A stretch of 64,000 nucleotides of DNA from Chamaecyparis obtusa (GCA_027943335.1 BSBK01007727.1:436501-500500); one strand, 5' to 3'; numbered from the stretch's first letter, positions 24,624-36,546 are shown. Made by a program: numbers and translations. Notes: generated from the letters alone by a model not told the origin.

Positions 24624-26599
24624 TATGATATTATTATGATGGGGATCTCTAATATTTGGGAAGCTAAAGTCATTAATTATTTTTTTAAAGCTGTACAAGA
24701 ATGTTGTTGGTCAATTGGTGAATAGAGCCAAGAGCTCCCTTTTTTCTTTAATACTCTTGAAGCCAGAAGGAGAAATATTGTCGACATCCTTGGTTGTGTG
24801 ATTGGTACTCTTCCCTTTACTTATCTTGGGCTTTGCTCAGTGAAAAACCTCTAGATTCTTTTTGGATCTCATTTGTTGATGTATTTAATAGGAAACTTGC
24901 ACGCTATAAGGGAGCTCTGCTCAGCCAAGATGGTAAAATACAACTCCTTAATTCTTATCTCCAAAACTTGCCTATCTATGCTACAAGTTTATTTAAGATC
25001 CCCTCAAAATTTGCAGATGTTATTGAAAAAATTCAGAAAAGGTTTTTGTGGTTGGGGGTGGAGGAGAGGAAAAGAATCCCTTTGATTGATTAGGAGATAG
25101 TTTGTAAGCCTAAGAGACTAGGGGGTCTAGGCTTGAGGATTATCATAACTTTCGACAAGATTATCCATGCTAAACAAGTTTGGAGATATTTTTGGCAGAA
25201 GAAGTCAATGGAAATCCAATTGGCATAATAGATATTTACACAGTACATGCTCTTTTAAGGAGTTACTTAGTTCTAGTAATCTTCCTATTGGATCCTCATT
25301 ATGGAATAATGTTATTAAATATAGAGAGATTATGTCTAAGGGAGTTTGCTGGAAGGTGGGAATGAAAAGAAAAACCCTATTTTGGGAAGACTGTTGGCTA
25401 GGCAAGGAATATTTATGTAATATAAGTGAGTATTACCAATTCATTGATGCTTGTAAAGCTAGATTTGTCCAATTTATTGGAGACTACTATGGGAAAGATG
25501 GATGGGTAGACCTAACTCTTATAAGTCCCCAACTTTTTCCCCTTCAGTGGTCCCTCAACTTGTTCTTGATGGACTAAAATAGGGGTGAAGATATTCTTGT
25601 TTGGAAAGGCTCTCCTTCTAGTATTTTTTTCATCTCTTCTATTGATGCCGTGCTTTATCAATCTTCTCTTTCCCCCCCTTTTGGGATAAATCTTGGAGCA
25701 AGAATCTCACCCCCTTGAAGTGAATATATTTTCTTGGATCCTACTTCAAAACAAACTCCTTACTATTAATAACCTATGTAAGAGGGGCTTTTGCATTCCC
25801 AATAGGTGCTACCTTTTCTTAATTGAGGTTGAATCTGCTCCCCATCTTGTCCTTCTATGCCCTTTGTTGCTGACATCTGGAATAGGGTGTTACGATTGTA
25901 TAATCTTAGCTGGGTTTTTCTTGGGTCTTTGAAGGATTTTTACTCTCAATGGAAACCTCTGACTTATAACCATGTTTTGAAGATGCTATGGTATTTTATT
26001 TTTCTATATGTGGCATGGAGATAATTAAAGGAGCGAAATAACATGATTTTTAGAGAAAGTTCTCTCTCTCTCTTCAGAAATAGTTTTTGAGAAAATCATC
26101 AGGGCTATCAATGAAAACCTAAATATAATTAATGGATTTATCAAGGAAAAGGGAAGGATGATTTGTAAAGATTATGAGTATTGGGTGGCTAATAATTGGA
26201 AAATATAGTTGGACATCTCTATGGATCTAAAAACTTTGAAGAGTTCGAGAGATGGAAGTGTTTGTTTTCCTCCACCTCCAAGATGGGTGAAAATTAACTT
26301 CCATGGGGTGACCAAGGGTAATCCTGGGCTGGTTGGGTGTGAGGGAGTGATCGAGATTGAAATTTTTCTAACAAATAGTTATAAATTTTTGGTAAGGATA
26401 AATGTTTCTAAATTACTCTTATCTTCTATGTATAGACAAGAGTAATTATACCATAGAATATTATGTTGCTACTCAAGTATGATTGCATATGAAATTGTAC
26501 CATCATGAATGACAATAAGCTCCTAAAAGGAAAGTTACCAATGTCACTTACTAACGAGCAACATAATAAACACACATGTTATCCAAGCACATGAGAAAT

Positions 26600-26870
26600 G
26601 GAATAAAAAAAGAGATAAAAGTTACATTTTTTATAGGACGGTCCCATTATGAAGATGTTTTCTAACTTCTCATTTAAAGGTTCTATAATCAATGGTTGCA
26701 TGGCCATATATGCGATGATAAGCACAAAGAAGAAAATTTTGTGGTCACTTTCTTGAGTTTCATTATCTTTTAAAGGAGGAAGATTGATCAAATGGTCTTT
26801 TAAGAGTTAACAAAATTTGTTCTTCTCTAGATAAAGGGAATTGATTATAAACTTACTCCCCTTGACTTGG
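26600..26870 (-). pseudogene. Gag nucleocapsid fragment (copy B)
   Basis: The second copy of the relic at 21890-22140. The knuckle is at 26725-26684 on the minus strand and reads CAYHRIYGHATIDY, so the last zinc ligand Cys is changed to Tyr. It lies upstream of LINE copy B exactly as copy A lies upstream of LINE copy A. Confidence 0.72.
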
Positions 26871-27284
26871 TGACATCTTATCCCTTTTATGTCTTGCTCT
26901 CAGTATGAGTGTAAGTTCATATTCTCGCTAAAACTGGGGCTAAATATAGTGTAGTGTATTGCATCCCTTTACAATTTTACACATTTTTCTGGGAACCTAC
27001 TCTAGTGTGATTTATCTTTGACCATTTTAATCTTATTTGAGCCCTATTATACCCTATAATTTAACTATTAAACTTGTAACTTAATTACCATCATATGCTA
27101 ATTTTAAGACTAGATAATATGTTATAGATCCCAATACTCCACCATCATTTTTGTGAAACCATTATTTATTGGACTAAGGTTCCCAATGGCCTATTCCCTC
27201 TAAAAGAGACCCAAAATCAAATGTTTAACAAGCTTAAACTTCTTAAAATGATATCTTGGCATTTTATATCATAATATCATTTCA

Positions 27285-28709
27285 AAAGAAGAGGTCTTTT
27301 GGAAACAAAGATCTAGATCACTATGGTTTTCCTCTGGCGACAAGAACACAAGGTTTTTCAATATTACTACTCTCAAGCATAGGGAAACTAATAGAATATA
27401 TCATCTCATGAAGAATGGAGTTAGGATTGAGAAGAAAGATGCGATTGGGAGAGAGGCAGTTCAATTCTTCGCCGATCTTTTAACTACCGATGATAACCTA
27501 GATGGTGAGGCCCAAAATGTTCTCCTGCAAGCTATTCCTAAAATTTTGAATGAATATCAAAACAAGAGGGTGGTTGCTATTCCCTCCATTGAAGAGATAA
27601 AGAAGGTGGTCTTCTCTTTTGACTATAATAAGGCAACATGGATAGACGAGTTTCCCCTCTTCTTTTTTCAATCCTTTTGGGATATTGTGGAGGAAGATGT
27701 TAGGAAAGCTATTAAGGAATTTTTTGGTTCTAGATGGATCTTAAAGGAAATCAATTATACTTTTTTGGTCCTCATCCCCAAATCGATGGGTGCTAAAGTT
27801 TTGGATGATTTTCGTAATATTTGTTTTTGCAATTCCTTTTATAAAATTATTTCTAAAGCTTTGACACCCAGACTGCTGAGTGTCCTCCCTCTATTAATTT
27901 CTTCTCACAAAAATGGCTTTATGTCAAGAAGGTAAATATTTGACTCTATCATAATAGTTTATGAGAACATTCATTCACTAGAGGCACCCAAGAACCAGAG
28001 TTTTTTGTTGAAACTTGATATTTCAAAAGTATATGATCAGGTGGATTGGAGTTTTGTTCTGAAAGTCCTAAGGGCCTTTGGATTTTTTAAAAGACTCCAA
28101 CTAATATGGCAATTTATTTCTACCTGAAGTATTGTGGTAATTATTAATGGATATCCCTCCCAATTTTTTCAAAGTGTGGAGGGGTCGAAGGCAAGGTGAT
28201 CCTATTTCACCTATTGTTTTTATAATTATGGATGAAAGTTTGGGCAAATATATGCAAAAGAAGGTGCTTAATGGAATAATAAAAGGCCTTAAATTAACAT
28301 CTTCTAACCAAATTTTCTCTCATCAACAATTTGTATATGATACTATTATGATCGGCCTTAATTTAATTTTTTTAAAGCTATATGAGAATGCTGCTGGTCA
28401 ATTGGTGAATAGAGAAAAGAGCTCCCTTTTTTTATTTAATACTCCAGAAGCATGAAGGAGAAATATTGCCGACATCCTTGGTTGTGTGATTGGTACTCTT
28501 CCCTTTACTTATCTTGGGCTTTCTCCTAGTGCAAAACTTCCAAATTATTCTTGGATGTCACTTGATAGATTTAATAGGAAACTTGTGTACTACAAGGGAG
28601 CTCTACTTAGCCAGACTGATAAAATACAACTCCTTAATTCTTATCTCCCAAAATTTCTTGTCTATGCTATGAGTTTATTTAAGATCCTCTCAAAGTTTGT
28701 AGATGTTAT
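27285..28709 (+). pseudogene. LINE copy B, left part (RT), cut by E3
   Basis: Copy B keeps more of ORF2 than copy A. After EVFWKQRS it has SSGDKNTRFFN, the usual lead-in to LINE RT, then a 175-codon frame at 27408-27935. RT motifs include SFYKIISKALTPRLL, RGRRQGDPISPIVF (28185 onward; consensus GLRQGDP) and QQFVYDTIMIG, the catalytic FADD-type box with its first Asp replaced by Tyr. YKGALLSQTDKIQLLNSYL follows. The frame is broken by stops and runs to SKFVDVI at 28709, where the E3 LTR begins. The sequence resumes at 46535. Confidence 0.9.
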
Positions 28710-29941
28710 TGTAATACCCCAAAAATGGGCTATAGGACCATTGACCTCCTACATCGACAAACTGATCGAAATCGACACAAAAGTCCTAACCAAAGGCACA
28801 TCTATGCATCAAATCATTGAAACTCTAATCGATCTAATCTCAATTCTACATCGAGGAATATTCTCCAATATTCTTAATTTATCCTAATTATCTTTAATTG
28901 AATATTATTTGGTGATAAATGACATTATTTACCCTAAAATTAATTAGTTGAATATTTGATTAATTAATTTAATTCTACCACTTAATCATTTAATTAGATT
29001 TAATTCTATTTATTCCTAATTAATATTATTTAATTTTGACAATAAATAAAAAATCCTACAATTAATTAATTAAAGTCTTATTTAATTAATTAAATCCAGT
29101 TGTCAAATTTAATGATATAGTTTTGGAATATAGTTTGATTAAATAATTGGTTAACCCATAAATCAGTTGTTTTAATTCAAAAATCAGTTAAGTTGAGAAT
29201 AATTCATTTGAATTATTAAATTAATTCATAATTATCCATGCACATTCAGAAAAGTAGTTAAACTCCAAATCAATAAATCAAGTCAGTTTGTTATCTTTTT
29301 GAACTCAACATCTATTTCGAGTTAAAAAGTGATCTAAACTTCTGATTTGAGTTAAAAAGCTGATTTTGCATGATTTTGTGAGTTAACTAATTCTGATTTC
29401 CTGATAAATCAACAATCAATCTGAGTTAATTCAAGAGAGATTTTTGGATTTCCATGAGCTCTCAAAAATCTTGGATTTCTATATAAACAAGGCTCAGCCC
29501 TTCACAATAGATCCTTCAACTGCGCTTTAAATTACTTGGATAATCGAGCTCTTGCGAACAAGCAATTGTGAGATTTTTGCAATTATAATTTCATTGTTTT
29601 CAATCAATTCATAGCATTGTTAGATTAGATTTGCAATTCAGTTAAATCCATTTTAGATCAATTTCATATAAGTTTTTCATCATATTGCATAAAAAATCCA
29701 AAAATATAGATTAATCTGCATTCATACTTTCATTGCTTTCATCATTTCAAATCCTTCGTTTAGGTATTACATTGTCACTAGTCTCAATCATAATATGAGA
29801 ATATCAAACTCATACCTACTAGAAGGTAGTAAATCACCTAGTTAGCATTGTTTACTTTATTTGCAGATTTCTTGATTTGCTAACCTCTAATGTTTTACTA
29901 AAGTGTTGTGTCCTTAGCTAGGTACAAAATTCACACACACA
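28710..29941 (+). repeat. 5' LTR of E3 (about 1,232 bp)
   Basis: Starts TGTAATACCCC and ends ttcacacacaca. It matches 45279-46527 along its length. It holds a TATA box at 29480-29486, about 460 bases before the LTR end. Confidence 0.95.
29480..29486 (+). promoter_or_regulatory. TATA box in the E3 LTR
   Basis: TATATAA in the context ttctatataaacaaggctc. The same box is kept in the 3' LTR at 46058-46064. Its position fits the U3/R promoter that would start the genomic RNA. Confidence 0.6.
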
Positions 29942-29945
29942 TTTC

Positions 29946-29963
29946 TGGCGCCCACCGTGGGGC
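29946..29963 (+). other. Primer-binding site of E3 (tRNA-Lys)
   Basis: TGGCGCCCACCGTGGGGC, a perfect 18-base complement to the plant tRNA-Lys 3' end with CCA, 4 bases after the LTR. Confidence 0.92.
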
Positions 29964-30048
29964 CCTGCAATGGGTTTCCATCATGATTTTATCATTTTCT
30001 GACATTTCATATTAAAATTGTGATTTTTAATTTTCTGGTCTGTACAAT

Positions 30049-30265
30049 TTCGTACGACATTCTATAGATTGTCATATCAAGAGATCCTGTCTGTCATACG
30101 ACATGTGACAATTTGAAGCATCGTGTAGGTTGTATGGGTATTATCGTATGAGAGTTACTTTGTCGTATGTGGACTAACCCATTTTTGTATCATTCTTGAT
30201 TGTCATATAGGAAGTTGTAGAAACTCGTACGAGTTTTAATGCCAGTTTTACATAGTCGTATCAGA
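30049..30265. repeat. Palindromic-word block A in the E3 leader
   Basis: About nine words of the pattern STCRTAYGAS at 15-40 base spacing: ttcgtacgacat (30049), gtcatatcaag, gtcatacgacat (30093), tcgtgtag, atcgtatgagag (30143), gtcgtatgtgg, gtcatatagg, actcgtacgagt (30223) and gtcgtatcag (30254). The one at 30223 is a perfect palindrome of at least 12 bases. The block begins about 85 bases after the primer site. Confidence 0.75.
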
Positions 30266-31737
30266 TTTTTGAGCAATTTTTGGAAATTTTGATTTCAGAC
30301 TTCTATTGATAGCTAATCCTAATGATTGATACTTATTTTTTCTGATCATTTTGGTGTTTCCTAACGATATCTGTGTGGGATGATTACGAAGATTGAGCAT
30401 AAAAACCCTATCTCTTGACCTTTCTTGTCTTGCCTTCTAAGACATCTTTTGCATCATAACATTGGGTTGCAGTGCTTTGGATCTGAGGTATTTCACTACA
30501 TCTCTATAAAATTTTGATTTTGGGAAATAGAATGAACCTCTCACATGTTTGGCTTGAGTGTTTCTTTCTTTCTTAGATCACACATTCATTTTTTCTCTAA
30601 AGGAAACAAGGAATCTAGATTTTCTTTCTTGCATATATGTCTCACATAGTAATTAGGCCCTATGAACACTATTTGTGGCATTCTTGAGAGAGTGGGCTTC
30701 ATTCACTTATTTTACATGCGAAGCTCTTCTCAAAGATAGAACCCCTTGTAGGTAGGGAAGGACTTATTATCATCTCACGGTCTTACTTGGTTTAGTCTTC
30801 AATCTTTGATGGTACATTTTCTCTTGGTCCCACTTAGAGAGATCGGTAGTCATTATTGTTGACATACAAAGCTTGGTGAGGTGGTTTCAATTTAGCGTGT
30901 CAATCAATCTGCTCGCTATGCTTGGGTGAGGTGAAGAGGCTAGAGGATTATGCTCTGTTCCCTTTTTGAGCACATCATAAACTCAGAACCCTTGAATCTG
31001 AGCTAAGTCCCCATGTGGTCCATTTTGTGAGTCCTTGTTAGAGAGGGTTAACCATAGTGGACATTCCCTTTATTGGTTAAACCACGTGGATGGAACCTCA
31101 AGCGGTAATAGCCATTTTTGATGTGGTAGCAACAATCACTATATAAATGTCCTTGTGGAAGAAATCTCCACAGGTGTAGTTTCTTGTTGGGATGTCAGAT
31201 CTCCTCAGAATCTCTGATTGATTAAATTATTAGAACATGTCAAAACCACAGTGCTCCTGGATTGGAGTTCACCCTCTTGAGATTGCAAAAGTTGCAGAGT
31301 TGACCATTACTACGAACCATTGTGCAACCAAATTTTTTTAATTTCTAGGACTATGTGCGTGACTGCAAAACATTTTGAGAACATACACAAGTAGAATTCT
31401 TAGGGAGTATAATACTATATCACTATTATTGTTCATGTGCAAGGTTGCTTTGTCCTTTGCTCATTGTTTGAAGACAATTGTTTACTTGAACTCCATGATT
31501 GCTGTCTTGTGTGCCTCATCCATGATAACAATTTGTTAATGCATTTAGTTGGTCATTTAAAATGAACAAACCCAAGACAAACCACTACATAGATCTTCAA
31601 AACTTGGGCCAAAAAACTTGTGAAACAATTGCTATCAAAATCAACCAAGAATTTGAAAAACTTGCAAAATCTGAAGAAAAATCCTTTTTTGGTGTAAACT
31701 GTCATCCTAGAAATTCAAGAGTCATACAAGTTTGTGA

Positions 31738-31920
31738 AAATTTTCATATCAGAACCCCGATAAAGTCATACGGGTAGTCCTATATTGTCGTACAAGTGTT
31801 GTCAAAAAATATTAAACAAAATTGAATCCTGGAGTTGATTGTTGTACGAGCTTTGCAAATTGTCCTATGAGACCCCATCTTAACTCATACGAGCCTGGAT
31901 AAAGCCGTATGAGAGTTGTG
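31738..31920. repeat. Palindromic-word block B in the E3 leader
   Basis: About seven more words of the same vocabulary: tcatatcag, gtcatacggg (31765), gtcgtacaag, gttgtacgag (31841), gtcctatgag, ctcatacgag (31884) and gccgtatgag (31905). They lie about 440 bases before the gag start. Confidence 0.7.
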
Positions 31921-32357
31921 TCAAAATTTTCAAAAAGCCTTCAAATTTTTTATAAATTCAATCATTGCAATCAACCACCAGATTCTGTCAAGATATTCAC
32001 TGTGTTAGGAATAGAGCAGAAAAACTAGAAAAATTCAACTCATTTTCCTAAAGTGGTCTCTTGAGTTTGATCTAGCCTTCTTATTTATTGATTTGAATCC
32101 TATTTCATCTTGTGTCAAAACCTTGTCAAAATTATCTTCAAATGCAATCCTTAAAATGACTAAGTGTTGCGAGCTTGTGTCCATCATCTTTTAGGCATCT
32201 ACCCATACATCTAGGGCACAATATCCTACACTTACATCCAATCAATCTTTCAGTCAATCAACCAATCCAATATTGACAAGGTTCCATCATTATATTTTCC
32301 TGAATCAGATCATTCATTAGTTGTCTTAATCTTTCCCTTTTGATTCACCCCAGGTTA

Positions 32358-34376
32358 ATGGTGGAAACTAGAGCTTCCTCACATAGAAAACCTAGAGAAG
32401 AAACAAAATTCTCACCTTTGTCTTCTTACATTGTTCAGACCATTAATCAACCTTACAATACAAATTGTTACGAAGAAGATGCTCTAGGTAATCTACATCT
32501 GAAAGAAGGTTATTCTAATCCTCCTCAATCAACCCACATAGGTAATCAATCAATTCCACATCAATCAATCCCCAGGAGTCCTCACAACACCACAATGTCT
32601 CAAGGAGGAGCAAACCAAGGCTCCCAAGGTCATCACTCTAATCATGGTGGAGATCCCAAACCAACACCCTCTGAAGTTGAAAGATATAGAAATGATGATT
32701 TATTTCAAAAAATGATGAAATATTTCTTACAAGAAGAGAAAGAGGCCTATTTCTTACAACTAGCTCAACAAGGATCCAAAATTCCTCAAAAATTTAATGT
32801 CGATAATATCATCACACAAGAGGAAGAAACTCCCATCACAACCATGATGAAATAGATGCATACCATGCAAGTTAAGCTCAACAAGATGGAAAAAGAGAAG
32901 GAACCTAAATAATTCTCTATGGAGGCTCTATGCCCCTTTCCATTTGATAAAGACTTGTACATGCCACCATTCCCAAAAAGAGTGGAGATACCAAAATATG
33001 ACAAATACGATGGAAACTTTGATCCCCAAGATCATGTCAGAGAATTGTGTACTCAATCCATGGAGTTTATGCATGAACCTACCTACTTAATGCATCTTTT
33101 CCCACAATCTTTGGGAGGAGAAGCCATTCATTGGTTCTCTAAAATGCCTCCAACAATCAAGAATTTTGAGGAGCTGATCAAACTATTTTACCAATAATAC
33201 TCCTATAATATTCAACATTTGGTCACTATGATCGACATCTGCAATCTTAAATAATAGTTGGGAGAACCCTTTCTGACCTTCCTCAAACGCTGGAGGAAGA
33301 AATTTTCACTTTATGCCAGACAAATCCCAGAAACTGAGAAGTTAGAGATCTTTATCAATAACCTAATTCTGGAAATCAATTATCACCTGCAAATGCAGAA
33401 TCATACTTCTTTTGAGAAAATGGTAAAAAATGCCATAAAGATTGAAAATGTTCTTGCTCGTAAGGGAGATATATTGCTTAGTAAAGACAACAAGTATGAA
33501 TCAGGTTCTAGTTCCAACAAAAAAGATAAAGTCAGATTCTGGAACAAGAATAAAAATGTTGTAACAGATGGTGTTGTTGATCACATCAGTGCTCTACCAA
33601 AGGCACCAACATTCAATCTCACCACTAGCACCCAAGCCATAAAAGCTTTTGAACTAAAGGCATTAGAATCTTCTAAAAAGTCTAATGACTATAAACCATG
33701 GGTTACAAAACCAAAGTGCAAGTTCACTCCTTTGGGCGAGTTCTTAGAATCTGCCATGAAAACACTATTGGAAAACAAAATCATCACATTGCCTGAGATA
33801 AAACCATATGATCCTGAAGTTAAACCTAAATGGTGGAAAGAGATCGATTCATGTGACTTCCATCAAAATAAGGGTCATAAAACCAATAACTGCATGCACT
33901 TAAAGCATCTCATACAAGAAAAAAATGATGATAGAGAAACTGTAATTGACAACCATAAAACCAACAATGATCATACAACATTCACAAAACCATTTCCAAA
34001 GCATAATCAAGGAGATTCATCTTCTAAACCTAACATGGGTGCTAAAGTCAATTACACCTACTCTAGAAACAATGGTGTCATAAACATGGTTGAACCATGC
34101 CTATTTGAACATTGCAATGTCATTACCATTGTAAGAAGAGAAAAAGATAATCAATCAGAAAATGCAGTAACTCGATCACAAGCTCATGTACATCTACAAG
34201 GACAAAACTTGGGTTCACCAAATGCCCCTAAGGCACCTTTCATTCTTTCATCTGCTTCTAAACAAAGGGATTCCTCAAAATCATCAAACCCTAAAGAGAC
34301 CAGGGCAACATCATACAATATTATCCAACAACTCCAGCATACCAATGCAAAAATATCCATGTTTGAGTTGCTTTAG
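32358..34376 (+). pseudogene. gag: E3 gag pseudogene
   Basis: Structural polyprotein. The probable start is MVETRASS at 32358; an in-frame Met lies six codons upstream. The capsid part at about 32919-33190 has PFPKRVEIPKYDKYDGN, DPQDHV and IHWFSKMPP. A 372-codon stretch (33258-34376) ends the capsid and carries the knuckle CDFHQNKGHKTNNC (about 33850-33895), spaced C-x2-H-x4-H-x4-C, then INMVEP and the shared TRSQ and ISMFELL segments. In-frame stops at about 32853, 32909, 33196, 33250-33255 (double) and 34374. By comparison with E4, the double stop replaces Gln-Gln and several others fit Gln codons, i.e. C-to-T change. Confidence 0.9.
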
Positions 34377-34379
34377 ATA

Positions 34380-35123
34380 TCAATTTCTCATAGGGCTATT
34401 CTAGATAAAGCTCTGCTTGGTTCCAATGTTCCTGAAAATCTTGATCTAGATAGACTTCAGACTATGGCTGGTCATCTGACATCACCTCAGTATATCTCCT
34501 TTTTAGAGGAAGATGACATTTCACTGAGTCATCCACATAACCAGCCCTTGCACATTGAAGTCTAAATCCAAAACTACCATGTCAAATATGTGTCGATAGA
34601 TGGAGGTGCTGGTCTAAACATCTGTTCCTACAAATTGGTCATATAACTAGGATTATTAGAAGATGCTATTGATCCTAAAAAGAAGATAAACATAAAAGCA
34701 TATGATGAACATGAAAGATCCTCCAAGGGAATAATTGTACTACCTATCAAAATAGGACCAGTTATTAGAGACATCACCTATCAAGTTCTAGATCTTCCAT
34801 TGGCTTAAAAAATTCTTATAGGGAGACCTTGGATACATGAAATGCAAGCTATTCCATCAACATACCATCAATGCATGAAATTTACTTATGATGGAGTAGA
34901 GGTAACAATTCCATCTGACATATCTACATCTTGCAATGCCTTGAAAGAGAGTGCCAACAAACTTGTTCCACATAATAGAGAATCTTCCACTAAGCAAAAA
35001 GACACAACGTCTACATCCAAGATGGAAGACATTGCCAAAGAGGTCAAAATCAAGGACACAGACATGGGAGAATATACTATGGAACCAGTCCCATCTCTAA
35101 CATCTCTCTCCAGTCTCACCTAA
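34380..35123 (+). pseudogene. E3 protease pseudogene
   Basis: Aspartic protease. The active loop is SIDGGAGLNIC at about 34597-34630: Asp-Gly-Gly where classical enzymes have Asp-Ser/Thr-Gly. E4 has the same Gly, so this is a lineage state and not simple decay. KKKINIKAYDEHERSSKG, the LPIKIGP strand and ILIGRPWIHEM follow, matching E1 and E4. Stops interrupt it near 34563, 34645 and 34806. It is in frame with gag. A frameshift at about 35110 separates it from the G-patch segment. Confidence 0.87.
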
Positions 35124-36546
35124 AGCTTATGGGCAGCCTTTAAAACAAACAAAACAAGCATCTAAAGAACCTCAAGTTATCTATAATTGAAGTTTTGTCA
35201 CATAGCAAGTGTCCAAGCAATAGTTTGAAGAGGAAGAAGCTATGCTTGCATGGCTATACAAAGATGACTTTCAATACATTAAAAAATGTGACTACAAATC
35301 AAACAAGATTCCTTCAAGGTCATATGGACTAGGTCACAAACTCATGTCTAAAATGGGATACACAGGAAAAGGACCTCTAGGAACAAGAGGAAAAGGAATC
35401 ATACAACCTATTGAACACTATGGGAGAAAAAACAAGGAAACTACAAGAATTGGATATCACAAGAAGCCCTTCCACCTCAGTGGTAACTCGACCCATGTCC
35501 TAGAACATATAAGTCCAAAAACATAAACTCAGCTAAAGGAAGAAACACAACAATCATACAGTGATGATTCAGACACCACTGATATTATTCCTTATACACA
35601 TTTACCTCAAAACATACTAGATCTTCTTAAGGATGAAGAGAAACATAAGGAGAATATCAATGTGGTAGATACACAAGAACCTACCATTGAACAAGAAGAA
35701 GGTAAACCTCTCACAATAGCTAAAAATTTGGGATACAATAGTGATTCTGAGATAGACTCCCGTGAATATGAATTTCTCTCACAATCTAAAGGTAATCCTG
35801 CTTGGGGGATTCGTCTTGACTTTACACATGTTCTCAGATTTCGTAAAGGTCTAGATGAAGAATCACAAGATGAATAAAATGACTATGAATGGGGAGTTAT
35901 TCCAGAAGAACATGAGCTTATCACTAAAAAACACATTGATGTCATTCACCAATATTCACCTAAATCCAATGTGAGTCTAGAGCGAAATGATGAGCTTCAT
36001 GAATCTGATCCACCTACTGCTGAAGTGGAATCCAATAATGACATTGAAACAATTCATGAGTTGAACATTTTGAGTAGTAATATCACCTTTAAATTTGAGA
36101 GTTGGGTTAGGACCAATTATGAAAACACCATATGTGTGAACACCATTTCCCAATCCTCCCCTACGTTGACTATCCAACATCTAGAGCTTATTGACCAAAT
36201 ATCTACCAATCCAAACCGAGATATTCACACCTTCCAAACTGACTATGCTCTTTCCTGCTACCTCAATGCAGTGGAACCTATGAAAACTTCCATCGACAAA
36301 CCTAGCATTAGCATGATAGAGTTAGATATCAAACATCTCAGTTAGAAAAAGAAAAGAAAAAAGAAAAAGAGTTCTAAGGGTGAAAACCACCATGTGGCAA
36401 TCTCATAACCTAAAATAGTAAAAATAAATGACATATTCGAAGGTGAAAACCTCCCTGAGGCACCTAAGGATGAGATATTTGATGTCCTTCTGAGTCATTT
36501 ACAAGAAAGATCTCTAGTACTGATAGAACCAACTCAATCTATCAAC
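35124..36546 (+). pseudogene. E3 linker with G-patch domain
   Basis: This part of Gag-Pol between protease and RT starts with a G-patch (35320-35412): YGLGHKLMSKMGY, then GKGPLGTRGKGIIQPI, with the Gly spacing of that nucleic-acid-binding motif. Known family fact: betaretroviruses carry a G-patch after protease that helps reverse transcription. E4 has a decayed one in the same place. The rest is acidic and low in complexity (DSDTTD, EQEEG, DSEIDSREYEFL, EVESNNDIETIHE), with GENHHVAIS and GENLPEAPKDE repeats near the end that recur in E4. Stops near 35190, 35526, 35876, 36343 and 36405. Confidence 0.78.

Larger units (their letters stand above)
22590..26355 (+). pseudogene. LINE copy A: L1-type ORF2 relic, interrupted
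   Basis: This is a reverse transcriptase of the plant L1 type. It starts inside ORF2 (EVFWKQRS at about 22590). RT stretches include GAKVLDD, NSFYKIISKAL, DWVDWGFLLKVLRAFGF and INGYPS-like residues. Next come RYKGALLSQDGKIQLLNSYL and GLGLRII, then a zf-RVT-type zinc region (KTLFWEDCWLGKE, later CKRGFCIPNRC and ESAPHLVLLCPLL). Last is the start of an RNase H (PPPPRWVKINFHGVTKGNPG), cut at 26355. It carries many stops, deletions of about 60 and 120 bp relative to copy B, and a TIR element at 23471-24623. Confidence 0.88.
21655..26360 (+). repeat. Tandem unit A: gag fragment plus 5'-truncated LINE
   Basis: This unit begins 'tttctaacaaa' and is repeated head to tail from about 26361, where 'tttttctaacaaa' follows a LINE cut in its RNase H. 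Without the 1,153-bp TIR insertion the unit is about 3.5 kb. The second unit (26361-28709 continued at 46530-47845) has the same order and orientation and runs on past this endpoint. That is expected for a tandem duplication of an already composite locus. Copies have diverged and carry different deletions. Confidence 0.85.
29964..32357 (+). other. E3 leader, non-coding
   Basis: About 2.4 kb between primer site and gag. It holds two blocks of palindromic words (30049-30265 and 31738-31920). The middle part is related to the E1 leader. A 71-codon frame at 31562-31777 (MNKPKTNHYIDLQNL...) has no family resemblance and overlaps the second word block, so I do not call it a gene. Confidence 0.7.

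Noticed and set aside
31562..31777. Extra ORF upstream of gag in E3, as in Ogre-type elements
   Set aside because: Only 71 codons, overlaps a word block, and has no recognisable motif.
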